Below are positions 10,735 through 19,753 of a stretch of 64,000 nt of DNA, piece by piece. The notes under the pieces were generated by a model, which saw only the letters and a program-made list of their open reading frames with translations, was not told the DNA's origin and ran no database searches. The stretch's first letter is position 1. Each line of letters opens with the position of its first letter. The position numbers and the translations under genes were made by a program. The stretch spans positions 62,001 through 126,000 of the forward strand of contig NZ_JACJPX010000008.1 in NCBI RefSeq assembly GCF_014696315.1. The letters run 5' to 3'. This DNA comes from Calothrix membranacea FACHB-236. GTDB taxonomy: Bacteria; Cyanobacteriota; Cyanobacteriia; Cyanobacteriales; Nostocaceae.

Positions 10735-12018
10735 GTGAGCATAAACAGTCTGGTTGACACAGCCACCATCCCCCCACAGTCAGATACTTTACCATCTAGT
10801 CCGTTTGACCCCAACAGCTTTGATGAAGCAGTCATGTCCACCTATGGACGATTTCCTCTAGCCCTAGAACGGGGTGCAGGATGCAAGGTCTGGGATACCC
10901 AAGGACGAGAATATTTGGACTTTGTGGCTGGAATTGCTACTTGTACATTGGGACACGCCCATCCAGCAATGGTAGCAGCGGTAACACGGCAAATTCAAAA
11001 GCTGCATCACGTTTCTAATTTGTATTACATTCCCGAACAAGGTGAATTGGCAAAATGGATTATTGAACATTCCTGTGCCGATCGCGTATTTTTCTGTAAC
11101 TCTGGTGCGGAAGCTAACGAAGCAGCAATTAAATTAGCACGAAAATACGCTCATACTGTATTAGAAATTGAAAGACCAATCATTTTAACTGCTAATGCTA
11201 GTTTCCACGGGCGGACTTTAGCGACAATTACCGCTACAGGACAACCCAAGTATCAAAAATACTTTGATCCCTTGGTTCCTGGTTTCCACTATGTGCCATA
11301 CAACGATATTGCTGCGGTAGAAGCGGCGATTAGCGAACTCGATGAAGGTGACTACCGTGTAGCGGCGATTCTTTTAGAACCGTTGCAAGGGGAAGGTGGC
11401 GTTCGTCCTGGGGATGTGGCTTACTTTAAAAAGCTACGGCAAATTTGTGATGAAACTGGCATTTTATTGATTTTCGATGAAGTGCAAGTGGGAATGGGAC
11501 GTAGTGGCAAGTTATGGGGTTATGAACATATCGGCGTGGAACCGGATATTTTCACCAGTGCAAAAGGACTGGGTGGCGGTATCCCCATCGGCGCAATGAT
11601 GAGTAAGAAATTCTGTGATGTTTTTCAACCTGGGGAACACGCTAGCACCTTTGGGGGAAATCCCTTTGTTTGTGGCGTAGCGCTAACTGTCTGTCAAACT
11701 ATCGAAAAAGAAAATATTTTGCAGAACGTACAAGACAGAGGCGAACAGCTGCGAAATGGTTTAAAAGCGATCGCAGCCAAATATCCTAATCAAATTGCTG
11801 ATGTTCGTGGCTGGGGTTTAATCAACGGACTCGAATTGCAAGCAGATATGCCGCTAACTGCAGCTGATATTGTGAAAGTTGCGATCGCAGAAGGCGTATT
11901 GCTAGTACCAGCTGGGCCAAAAGTCGTCCGCTTTGTACCACCATTGATTGTTACAGAGGCAGAAGTCAACATAGCCTTACAAGCTGTTGAGAAAGCCATA
12001 GCGACTATCAACGCGTAG
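10735..12018 (+). CDS. argD: Acetylornithine aminotransferase
   Basis: A 427-residue class III PLP aminotransferase. The GTG start at 10735 is preceded by AAGGAG five bases upstream, which fixes the start. Family hallmarks are FCNSGAEANEAAIKLAR (phosphate-binding loop), SFHGRT, the LLIFDEVQVGMGRSG block with the PLP-contacting Asp, and the Schiff-base lysine in TSAKGLGGGIPIG. ArgD converts N-acetylglutamate semialdehyde plus glutamate to N-acetylornithine in arginine synthesis. A related ornithine or succinylornithine transaminase is possible, but length and motifs fit ArgD best. A 42-bp palindrome follows the stop and may terminate transcription. Confidence 0.95.
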   Translation: MSINSLVDTATIPPQSDTLPSSPFDPNSFDEAVMSTYGRFPLALERGAGCKVWDTQGREYLDFVAGIATCTLGHAHPAMVAAVTRQIQKLHHVSNLYYIPEQGELAKWIIEHSCADRVFFCNSGAEANEAAIKLARKYAHTVLEIERPIILTANASFHGRTLATITATGQPKYQKYFDPLVPGFHYVPYNDIAAVEAAISELDEGDYRVAAILLEPLQGEGGVRPGDVAYFKKLRQICDETGILLIFDEVQVGMGRSGKLWGYEHIGVEPDIFTSAKGLGGGIPIGAMMSKKFCDVFQPGEHASTFGGNPFVCGVALTVCQTIEKENILQNVQDRGEQLRNGLKAIAAKYPNQIADVRGWGLINGLELQADMPLTAADIVKVAIAEGVLLVPAGPKVVRFVPPLIVTEAEVNIALQAVEKAIATINA

Positions 12019-12044
12019 GTAATGGGATAACAAACACAATTGAT

Positions 12045-12086
12045 GTAAGGTGGGCATTGGTGATTATCTGACAGTGCCCACCCTAC
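12045..12086. repeat. Imperfect palindrome downstream of argD
   Basis: Arms GTAAGGTGGGCATTG and CAGTGCCCACCCTAC form a 14-15-bp stem with a short loop, followed by GTTTTAT. It is either a dispersed palindromic element of the GTAGGGTGGGCA type or the argD terminator. Confidence 0.65.
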
Positions 12087-12252
12087 GTTTTATCCCAGGC
12101 GTAATGGCAGACATTACAAAAGTGCGATCGCAACAGCAAATTGCACGTACATGAAGCAAGAAAATTAATCATATAACTCTTATGGAGTAAGAGATACCCT
12201 CTACAGCTACACCGCAGCCAAATTATTCAATCTTTTTTTAATAGCCATTACC

Positions 12253-12347
12253 TAATACCAAATTTAAAAAAGAATGCGACAGATTGTAGGGGCATGGCAT
12301 TGCCATGCCCTCTAGAATATATTGATGTGTCGCAAACATTATTTGAA
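12253..12347 (+). mobile_element. MITE-like palindromic element, copy 1 (TAATACCAAAT ends)
   Basis: The left end is TAATACCAAATTT. The centre is GGGGCATGGCATTGCCATGCCC, split here as GGGGCATGGCA and TGCCATGCCC. The right half contains TCTAGAATATATTGATGTG and CAAACATTATTTGAA. The same sequence occurs in reverse orientation at 29256-29350 and, interrupted, around 18473-18745. It has no coding capacity, so it would be non-autonomous. Confidence 0.75.
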
Positions 12348-12477
12348 TTTTTCCGGTTTATTTTGAATGCTTTTGATGATATATTTATATCCTCTTTCCT
12401 GTATGAGGATACTTAGCAGTATTCATTGTTTATATTCTGATTGTTTAGCTTTCTATTTAGTATTGGTGGGTCTATTT

Positions 12478-12774
12478 GTGAAAGTTCTTGTTTACTGTAA
12501 GTACTTTAGTTTCAAAAATCCACTAGACAAACCAAAAATGGAAACGTTTGTTGTGGATTTACCACAAATCCCCAAGATTGGTGAAACCATTGTGGTTGAG
12601 AGAATGTCACCTACTAAACAGTGCGTAATTATTTTTGAATATATTGTGACCGCAGTACAATTTAATGCCTCTAGTGAATCAGCCGATACACCAAATGCTA
12701 GGGTAAATGCCTGTTTAAATCACTGTTGGGAGGGTACATCAAATTTCAAAGTGACAAACTTTTTAGAAAAATAA
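12478..12774 (+). CDS. Hypothetical small protein
   Basis: The open frame runs from 12367, but its first 37 residues are hydrophobic and low in information, so I prefer the GTG at 12478 (98 aa) or the ATG at 12538 (78 aa). The likely core METFVVDLPQIPKIGETIV is followed by a mixed beta/alpha segment with three cysteines. No known family is recognised. It stands alone between a MITE-like element and a convergent acyltransferase gene. The start is uncertain and expression unproven. Confidence 0.45.
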   Translation: MKVLVYCKYFSFKNPLDKPKMETFVVDLPQIPKIGETIVVERMSPTKQCVIIFEYIVTAVQFNASSESADTPNARVNACLNHCWEGTSNFKVTNFLEK

Positions 12775-12863
12775 TTCAGGACTTACGCAACTGGCGTTTT
12801 GTCAGCGCCAGCGTCATGCAACTTTCTCAAGCCTTTAACTGCATTACTCAATTCAATAAGTTT

Positions 12864-13847
12864 TTACCAAAATAGGTGATTGAGAAAATTACACAATAAC
12901 TTTGGCCCAGTTGGCTCTTGATAATCTGTTGGTAAAAGAGCTATCATTTCATTTTGCAATTTCAATACAACTTGCTCAACTTCCTGACGCTTAGGTGTGG
13001 AACTTTGAGCAAAATGTAACGGTTGACCAAATCTAATAGTTAACTTTTTTCCTAAATAAAGATTATGGGTACCAATTAACGCCACTGGTACAATTGGCAC
13101 TCCAGATTTAAGGGCATAAATCACAGTCCCACGCTTCAAAGGAAGGTGTAAATTTCCTTCACTTTCTCCGAGTCTTCCTTCAGGAAATAAAACTATCCCA
13201 TCACCACGAGCCAAAATTGTGAGTACAATACGATCAATTTGTCGTAGTGTTTGAATATCTGTGCCTTTAGGAACATTATGTTCAATTGCTGTCGCTAATT
13301 CCAATAGTTCTTGTCGTCCAGCTTTCGCCTCTGCAATTACTGCAAATTCTTCTTTCCACATTCTTTCTAAAGGAATGACACCACCAGCCAAGCCTAAAAT
13401 CAAGCGTTTCCACCACTTGTTATAAAGGGTACGAGCATCACCCAAAATGTAGTAGTAAGGTTGGGTAGGAATTTCGCTAAGTAAAAGAAAGGGGTCAATA
13501 TGGTGGAGATGATTAACAGCTAAGATTGCTGGTTGTTGAGGAAATCTTTCTAAGTATTCTACCTGAACTTGGAAAAAAGCATGAATGAGCGATCGCAACA
13601 CAAAACGACGCACCCCACCGTTAACTCGCGGTTCTGGATGCTGGGAAGTCATTGCTGTTAACTGTTGCAGCGTTTCTGCAATTTGCTGGCGCACAGCAGG
13701 ATCAACAGCCGCAGCTAAACCCTCTCGTACCCGGTTGATGCTTTCGGTAGTCGGTAATGTTGATGACTGTGTTTGATTTTCTCGCGAATCAGATTTGTCT
13801 TGTGTCAATATCTGAGAATTGTTCTCTTCTATGTAGTTTTGAGTCAC
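12864..13847 (-). CDS. 1-acyl-glycerol-3-phosphate acyltransferase family protein (PlsC-like)
   Basis: A 327-residue protein with a GTG start. A polar N-terminal extension of about 100 residues precedes the acyltransferase core. Motif I is NHLHHIDPF (the HX4D catalytic pair); motif III is LFPEGRLGESEG; the later PIVPVALIG matches motif IV. Family members transfer acyl chains from acyl-ACP to lysophosphatidate or related acceptors at the inner face of the membrane. The long polar N-terminus makes it unlike the housekeeping PlsC, so another acceptor (glycolipid, other lysolipid) is possible. It is followed on the + strand by a lipase-like gene at 14054, transcribed divergently. Confidence 0.85.
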   Translation of the reverse strand: MTQNYIEENNSQILTQDKSDSRENQTQSSTLPTTESINRVREGLAAAVDPAVRQQIAETLQQLTAMTSQHPEPRVNGGVRRFVLRSLIHAFFQVQVEYLERFPQQPAILAVNHLHHIDPFLLLSEIPTQPYYYILGDARTLYNKWWKRLILGLAGGVIPLERMWKEEFAVIAEAKAGRQELLELATAIEHNVPKGTDIQTLRQIDRIVLTILARGDGIVLFPEGRLGESEGNLHLPLKRGTVIYALKSGVPIVPVALIGTHNLYLGKKLTIRFGQPLHFAQSSTPKRQEVEQVVLKLQNEMIALLPTDYQEPTGPKLLCNFLNHLFW

Positions 13848-14053
13848 AAGGTTACTAGAATTATTGTGAATAATAGCCTCATTTAATTCGTAGATAAATC
13901 TTAGTTCTTGTTGGGCAATTATTAACCAATCTCTGGTTATAAAAATATTAATAAAAAATTAACCGCCGATAGAAGAAGATGAACACAGATAGACGCAGAT
14001 AAATCTGTACTAGAAAAGGCTTTATAATCCAAAATCTAAAATCTGAAATTTAA

Positions 14054-14902
14054 ATGGTTTGCCACAGCGAAGATACTTTCAAAGGTATGGGAGAACTTGA
14101 CCTTTATTACCAAAGCTGGTTTCCAGAAGGTCAATTACGGGGAATCTTGGTAATTGTACATGGATTGGGAGCGCATAGCAGTAGATTTGGAAATATTATT
14201 GACCAACTGATACCTCAAAAATATGCTGTCTACGCTTTTGATATGCGTGGTAATGGACGTTCCCCAGGACAGCGAGGCCATATTAATAGTTGGGCTGAGT
14301 TTCGTGAAGACTTGAGAGCTTTCATCAAGTTAATTCAGACTCAGCAGCCAGGATGCCCACTTTTTATTATGGGTCAAAGTTTAGGTGCAGTGGTTGTTTT
14401 AGACTATGTTTTGCACTATGCCAATGAAGCATCTACATTAAAAGGTGCGATCGCTTTAGCACCTGCTTTGGGAGTAGGTGTGTCAAAATTCCGTCTACTT
14501 ATAGGTAAGTTACTCTCCCGCATCTGGCCGCAGTTTAGCCTCAGCACTGGTCTTGATTTGTCTTCAGCTTCCCGTGATCAAAAGATTTTAGCTGCTTACG
14601 CCCAAGATCCTCTACGCCATACATTAGGAACTGCACGTTTAGCTACGGAGTATTTAGCTACCGTAGATTGGATTTATACTCATGCTTCCGAGTGGCAATT
14701 ACCGCTCCTTGTTCTCCACGGTACAGACGATAGAGTAGCTTTACCAGAGGGAGGTGAGAGATTTTACGAGTTAGTTCCTGGCAAAGATAAACTGCGGATT
14801 GTGTATCCTGGAGCGTATCATGAGCTACACAATGACATCAATTACAAAGAGGTAGTGGCAGATTTGCAACATTGGCTAGAGCAGCACGGGGATGAGGGAT
14901 GA
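14054..14902 (+). CDS. Alpha/beta hydrolase, monoacylglycerol-lipase-like (Hydrolase_4)
   Basis: A 282-residue protein with a full serine-hydrolase layout. The oxyanion strand is IVHGLGAHSSRF; the nucleophile elbow is MGQSLGAV (G-x-S-x-G); the acid is Asp in LHGTDDRVALPEG; the base is His in YHELHND. DMRGNGRSPGQRGHI is typical of the monoacylglycerol lipase/lysophospholipase subgroup. No signal peptide is visible, so it is probably cytosolic. It diverges from the acyltransferase gene upstream, which is consistent with lipid turnover, but the substrate is inferred from family alone. Confidence 0.88.
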   Translation: MVCHSEDTFKGMGELDLYYQSWFPEGQLRGILVIVHGLGAHSSRFGNIIDQLIPQKYAVYAFDMRGNGRSPGQRGHINSWAEFREDLRAFIKLIQTQQPGCPLFIMGQSLGAVVVLDYVLHYANEASTLKGAIALAPALGVGVSKFRLLIGKLLSRIWPQFSLSTGLDLSSASRDQKILAAYAQDPLRHTLGTARLATEYLATVDWIYTHASEWQLPLLVLHGTDDRVALPEGGERFYELVPGKDKLRIVYPGAYHELHNDINYKEVVADLQHWLEQHGDEG

Positions 14903-14968
14903 GGGAGTAGGGGGAGCAGAGGAGAAAAAGGGACAAGGAGAAATTATTATTACCAATTACCCATTACC

Positions 14969-15000
14969 AAATGACAAATGACAAATGACAAATGACAAAT
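14969..15000. repeat. STRR heptamer tract (AAATGAC)
   Basis: Four to five head-to-tail copies of AAATGAC follow the hydrolase gene. Confidence 0.85.
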
Positions 15001-15122
15001 CCCACTTATTTAATTGTCATCTTCCAATTGACAGATTATGAGCTAACTGCCAGTCTGATTTTTTAAATGAGGCTGTGTGATTTAATAAGTTTAGCCATAT
15101 AGGTATACGGGATAGTGCCTCT

Positions 15123-18100
15123 GTGAAGCGTGATAAGAGGGGTAAATTTATCCAAAATTGGGGATTAGAAGCGAAGCAGGCAGTTAACCTATCGTTGACG
15201 AAGACAGCTTGGCAACTGTTACAGCAGGAGGCACATAAACGCGGCATTTCTCGTTCTGAACTAGTGGAACGCTTTGCCCGGAGTTTAGAACTTGACGCTG
15301 CTGATCATTATGCTGCCAAAAGTAATGACACAGTTACAGCAATACTCAATTGCCATAATAGCGATTGCACTACCGATTCGACACTGAATGTAGTCCAGCT
15401 TGATAACACAGAGATTAGCAGTAAATATACGGAAAATGGGCAGCAAGCTGAAGAATGGTTTCGGCAAGTTATTGATGTCATCCCTCATATAGTTTGGACT
15501 TGTAAACCTAATGGTGAATTAGAATACTTCAACCAGCAGGCCCTTGATACTTTTGGTATAAACTTGCAAGAACTCTTGGCTGAAGGTTGGTATCCACTAG
15601 TTCACCCAGATGATTTACAGCAATGTATCCATGCCTGGATGTCAACAGTGGCTACAGGTAACGATTACCAAATAGAATGTCGCTTAAAAATTGCTGACGG
15701 TTCTTATCGCTGGTATTTGACAAGGGCAATTCCTAACCGCGATCGCACAGGAAAAATTACACGTTGGTATGGTACTTCCACTGATATTAACGACTGCAAG
15801 CAATTAGAACAAGTATTTCAGCAGCAAGCACAAGCCCAAGCTAATCAACGCCAATGGCTAGAAGCTGTGTTAAATATGCTACCTATTCCTTTAGTATTTA
15901 TTGACCCAAATACTACTTGTTTTACCTTCTCCAATAACGCAGCAAAAGAAATGGCGGGAGGTGAAATATATAGCGATCGCCCCTCTGGAGTATATGATAC
16001 AGACTTTTACTGTACCGATGCTACAGGAAAACTTATCCCAGCTGAGCAACTGCCGACATTTCGAGTTACGCGTGGCGAAACAATTCAAGGAGCAGAGTTG
16101 AATTGGCACACCCCAACTGGTGTTTACCCGTTGTTGGTTCATGCTGATACTTTACCTGCAATGTATGATCGCCCTGCAACTTGTGTGATGGTATTTCAGG
16201 ATATTAGCGATCGCCAACGCATAGAGCAACGTGAAAAGTTTCTGGCGCAAGCATCACAAACTTTTGCCGCCGCTAGATTAGATTTGCAGACTTTGTTGGA
16301 TACTATCACCCAACTAATTGGCAATTTAACTGGTGATTCCTGTGTCTTGAGTTTGTTATCTCAGGATAAACATTGGCTAGATACGGTTTCTTCTTACCAT
16401 GTGAATCCCGAAGTTCGGGAATTTATCGGCAAATTACTTGCTCAAAGGCGTTCTATTGATGATGGGATGACAGGATATGTCGTCCAAACAGGCGAAACGA
16501 TTTTTTTGCCAGTTGTTTCACCAGAGGAGATTAGTAAATCTATTAAGAGAGAATATCTACCTTATGTAGAGCGCTACGGCGTTTATAGTTTGTTAATGAT
16601 ACCGTTGAAGGTGCAAGAACAAATAATTGGCACCCTGAGCATTTCGCGGGAAAGAGCTGGAGATCCTTATAGCAACGAAGACCGCAGATTATTTCAAGAT
16701 ATTACAGACCGAGCAGCATTGGCGATCGCTAATGCTCGACTTTATCAACAAGTCAAGCAAACTGCTAACCGTAACGCTAGTTTACAGTTAGTTACCTCTG
16801 CCCTTTCTGAATCACTGACACCGACTGAAGTCGCAGAAGTAATTGTAGAACAAAGCTTTGCTGTTTTAGGTGCGGCTGCGGCTTTAGTAGCAGTTGTCTG
16901 TGAGAATGGCAAGGAATTAGAAATCATTCATTCTATAGGTTTTCAAGCAGAGATCGTCAAAAGTTGGCAGAGAGTTGCCATGAATATATCATCTCCCCTA
17001 TCGGATGCAGTGCGTACTGGCAAACCGATTTGGGAAGAGTCTATAGAACAGCGAGTCACGCGCTATCCTCATCTGGCAGATATCTATGCTAATTACGATT
17101 ATGCTGCTTGGATTTCCCTACCCCTAATGCTTGAAGGTCGAGCAGTGGGAGGAATTAGCCTTGGTTTTCAAGAATTTGCCGCACTCAATCAAGATGAGCG
17201 GGCATTTATCTTAGCTTTATCACAACAAGCGGCTGGTGCGATCGCGCGTGCCCAACTTTACGAAGCCGAAAAGCGCGCCAGAGCCACAGCAGAAGCAGCT
17301 AACCGCACAAAAGATGAATTTCTCGCTATCCTCTCTCATGAACTGCGAACACCATTGAGTCCGATTCTCGGCTGGACTAGATTACTTCGTAGTGGCAATC
17401 TTAATGCCAATAAAACGGCTGTGGCGCTAGAAACTATCGAGCGTAATGCCAAGTTACAAGTCCAGCTAATTGACGATATCCTGGATATTTCGCGCATTTT
17501 ACAGGGTAAGTTCAGTTTAAATTCTGATGCTGTTGACCTGAAAGAGACTATTAGCGCAGCTGTAGAAACTATACATTTAGCCGCCGCAGCTAAAGCAATT
17601 TCCATCCACACTGATTTTGCAGCAGATGTTGGGCAAGTATTAGGCGATGCAACGCGATTGCAACAAGTTATCTGGAATTTGCTCTCAAATGCGGTAAAGT
17701 TCACACCTACGGGTGGTAGGGTAGAAATTCGTTTAGAGAAAAATGGTTCACAGGCGCAAATTCAAGTTATAGATACAGGTAGAGGTATCAACCCCGAATT
17801 CCTACCCTACGTCTTTGATTATTTCCGGCAAGCTGATAGTAGTATCACCAGAACTTTTGGGGGTTTAGGATTAGGATTGGCGATTGTCCGGCAAATTGTT
17901 GAACTGCATGGCGGAACTGTCAAAGCCGAAAGTCCAGGCATAGAACAGGGTGCTACCTTCACCGTTAATTTACCTTTATTACCGACACCAACATTAACAA
18001 CAGCAGTGGAACAATCAATAACAGATAGCCTGAGTTTGCAGGGAATTCAGGTGTTAGCTGTAGATGACGAATTAGATAATTTAGACTTAGTTAATTTTAT

Positions 18101-18401
18101 TTTAGAAGAAGCAGGCGCTACCGTTATCTCCGTATCTTCTGCCTCAGAAGCATTACAGCTACTCCAGCAAACTCAACCTGACATTTTGCTAGCGGATATT
18201 GGAATGCCCAAAATCGACGGCTATACATTAATCCGCGAGATTAGAGAACAAGGGGGAAAAATTCCTGCGATCGCTTTGACAGCCTACGCTGGGGATATGA
18301 ACAAAAAGCAAGCTTTGCAAGCTGGGTTTCAGTTCTATCTTTCTAAACCCGTCGATCCAGACGAGTTAATTCAGGCGATCGCGCAAATTGTCCAACAATA
18401 A
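15123..18401 (+). CDS. Hybrid histidine kinase with RHH-like N-terminus (RHH-PAS-PAS-GAF-GAF-HisKA-HATPase-REC)
   Basis: A 1,092-residue protein from a GTG at 15123 with a weak ribosome site. Residues about 20-58 read AVNLSLTKTAWQLLQQEA then RGISRSELVERFARSLE. This is a beta strand followed by two helices, as in CopG/Arc-type ribbon-helix-helix domains. PAS domains lie at about 110-230 and 240-365, and two GAF domains at about 380-540 and 555-705. Next come HisKA with His739 in SHELRTP, an HATPase with DTGRGI and GGLGLGLA boxes, and a C-terminal receiver with Asp1025 in LLADIGMPKIDGY. The GAFs lack an obvious bilin-binding cysteine context. No membrane segment is visible, so it is cytosolic. 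Confidence 0.93.
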   Translation: MKRDKRGKFIQNWGLEAKQAVNLSLTKTAWQLLQQEAHKRGISRSELVERFARSLELDAADHYAAKSNDTVTAILNCHNSDCTTDSTLNVVQLDNTEISSKYTENGQQAEEWFRQVIDVIPHIVWTCKPNGELEYFNQQALDTFGINLQELLAEGWYPLVHPDDLQQCIHAWMSTVATGNDYQIECRLKIADGSYRWYLTRAIPNRDRTGKITRWYGTSTDINDCKQLEQVFQQQAQAQANQRQWLEAVLNMLPIPLVFIDPNTTCFTFSNNAAKEMAGGEIYSDRPSGVYDTDFYCTDATGKLIPAEQLPTFRVTRGETIQGAELNWHTPTGVYPLLVHADTLPAMYDRPATCVMVFQDISDRQRIEQREKFLAQASQTFAAARLDLQTLLDTITQLIGNLTGDSCVLSLLSQDKHWLDTVSSYHVNPEVREFIGKLLAQRRSIDDGMTGYVVQTGETIFLPVVSPEEISKSIKREYLPYVERYGVYSLLMIPLKVQEQIIGTLSISRERAGDPYSNEDRRLFQDITDRAALAIANARLYQQVKQTANRNASLQLVTSALSESLTPTEVAEVIVEQSFAVLGAAAALVAVVCENGKELEIIHSIGFQAEIVKSWQRVAMNISSPLSDAVRTGKPIWEESIEQRVTRYPHLADIYANYDYAAWISLPLMLEGRAVGGISLGFQEFAALNQDERAFILALSQQAAGAIARAQLYEAEKRARATAEAANRTKDEFLAILSHELRTPLSPILGWTRLLRSGNLNANKTAVALETIERNAKLQVQLIDDILDISRILQGKFSLNSDAVDLKETISAAVETIHLAAAAKAISIHTDFAADVGQVLGDATRLQQVIWNLLSNAVKFTPTGGRVEIRLEKNGSQAQIQVIDTGRGINPEFLPYVFDYFRQADSSITRTFGGLGLGLAIVRQIVELHGGTVKAESPGIEQGATFTVNLPLLPTPTLTTAVEQSITDSLSLQGIQVLAVDDELDNLDLVNFILEEAGATVISVSSASEALQLLQQTQPDILLADIGMPKIDGYTLIREIREQGGKIPAIALTAYAGDMNKKQALQAGFQFYLSKPVDPDELIQAIAQIVQQ

Positions 18402-18520
18402 TCTATTTTAGATTTTGAATTTTATATTTTAGATTGGTATCAAAACATTAAACCAGGGACAAGTTATTTCATACCAATTTAAAAAAAGAATGTAACAGAT
18501 TGTAGGGGCAAGGCAATGCC

Positions 18521-18715
18521 CATTGGTGTCAACTTAAGCTTAAAGCTATATAGGGCGGGCGTTGTACAAATACCCTCGCCCTCATCCCCTAACCCCTTCT
18601 CCCGCAGGAGAAGGGGAATTAAATCTCTTGCTCCCCTCTCCTGGTGGGAGAGGGGTTGGGGGTGAGGGCAAAAACCTTGATACAAAGCGGGTTTCGCGTT
18701 AAGTTGACACGTATG
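18521..18715. mobile_element. 195-bp inverted-repeat element inserted in the MITE, with 9-bp target duplication
   Basis: The ends are CATTGGTGTCAACTTAA and TTAAGTTGACACGTATG, matching at 15 of 17 positions as inverted repeats. The element is flanked by GGCAATGCC at 18512-18520 and again at 18716-18724. It codes for nothing recognisable and carries a further large palindrome inside. Confidence 0.75.
18578..18669. repeat. Innermost palindrome of the nest (GCCCTCATCCCC type)
   Basis: The left arm starts GCCCTCATCCCCTAACCCC and has an internal CTTCTCCCGCAGGAGAAGG hairpin. The right arm ends GGTTGGGGGTGAGGGC and has a CTCTCCTGGTGGGAGAG hairpin. Together they give a cruciform-like inverted repeat of about 92 bp. 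Confidence 0.75.
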
Positions 18716-18797
18716 GGCAATGCCTTGCCCTCTAGAATATTTTATCCCCCTGCCCCCTGCCTTATTCCAACAATAATTATTTACGCCGACCTACTTA

Positions 18798-19559
18798 TTA
18801 GCCCCTCGTTATGCTCACTTCCCCCGTAGCCAAATCGTAACGACCGCCAACAATTTTCAATTTACCTTTTTTAACTAAATTGCCTAAAATTGTTGACCTT
18901 TCGGCTAAATTATCTGCTTGATATTGAATATTAGCAACAATAGTATTTTTTTCTAAACTGCCAGATTTATTTTTTGCTATTTCTACAGCAGGTTTAATTT
19001 CTTCCACAAAAACACCAATTCTTCCCGGCAGTGGTTTACCTTCAATCGCAGCTTTTACCGCACCACATTTGCTATGACCGAGAACTAAAATTAATTGCGC
19101 TCCTAATACTGAGGTAGCATATTCCAAGCTACCAATCGCCTCTGGCGAAGCGACATTACCAGCTACGCGCACTACAAATAAATCTCCTAATCCTTGATCA
19201 AAAACAATTTCTGCCGGTACACGCGAATCAGCACAACCTAATATCGCCGCAAATGGATATTGAGCTGCAACAGTTTCTTGTAAACGCAATTTCGATTGAT
19301 GAGGATTCAGACGCTTTCCTTCAACAAATCTTTGATTTCCGTCGAGCAAAATTTTTAATGCTGCTTGTGGATTAACTGGTTGCGGTTTTTCACCAAAATC
19401 ATCATTTGAGGCTTGATCAGCTAAAGAAGGCTCCTTATTCCACAGGATACCGCCAGCGCCAATCAAAGCCCCAATCCCAATGCTACCTACACCGGCTAAA
19501 TGTATAAAATTCCGACGACCAATAAATCCATTAATTCTAGCCATTCCTCTACCTGACAA
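18798..19559 (-). CDS. Beta-class carbonic anhydrase with Tat-type signal (EcaB-like)
   Basis: A 253-residue protein. The N-terminus has a twin-arginine motif (GRRNFIHLAGVGS) followed by a hydrophobic segment, pointing to Tat export or membrane anchoring; an alternative start is the Met at residue 6. The enzyme core has the zinc ligands and dyad of beta-carbonic anhydrases: CADSR (Cys and Asp-Arg pair) and HSKCG (His and Cys). It interconverts CO2 and bicarbonate, and outside the plasma membrane it would assist inorganic carbon supply. Cyanobacterial EcaB is the best-known periplasmic beta-type; assignment to it is an inference. The stop codon overlaps a solo terminal repeat (about 18775-18798) like those of the 34974/36918 elements. 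Confidence 0.92.
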   Translation of the reverse strand: MSGRGMARINGFIGRRNFIHLAGVGSIGIGALIGAGGILWNKEPSLADQASNDDFGEKPQPVNPQAALKILLDGNQRFVEGKRLNPHQSKLRLQETVAAQYPFAAILGCADSRVPAEIVFDQGLGDLFVVRVAGNVASPEAIGSLEYATSVLGAQLILVLGHSKCGAVKAAIEGKPLPGRIGVFVEEIKPAVEIAKNKSGSLEKNTIVANIQYQADNLAERSTILGNLVKKGKLKIVGGRYDLATGEVSITRG

Positions 19560-19753
19560 CCGTTTCGTGGTTGCCTGGAAGATATCAGACTTCAGGGCAA
19601 TGTAAGAGTACCCGCTTACACGGTTTAAAAGTTATTTAATTTTTGGGCATGGAGCATTGGGCATTGGTAATTGGTAATGGCTAATGGGAATACTTAATTT
19701 GTTCTTTTTCCCCCTGCCCCCTGCACCCTGCCCCCCTGCTTTTTCTCAGTCCC

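Larger units (their letters stand above)
18473..18745 (+). mobile_element. MITE-like element, copy 3, split by an insertion
   Basis: The left half (ATACCAATTT, then GGGGCAAGGCAATGCC) runs to 18520. The right half (GGCAATGCCTTGCCC, then TCTAGAATAT) starts at 18716. Removing 18521-18715 and one 9-bp repeat restores the same palindromic centre as copies 1 and 2. Confidence 0.7.

Noticed and set aside
10577-10795. 72-codon - strand frame overlapping the argD start
   Set aside because: Overlaps the argD ribosome site and start, is Cys/Leu-rich with no family resemblance, and has no ribosome site.
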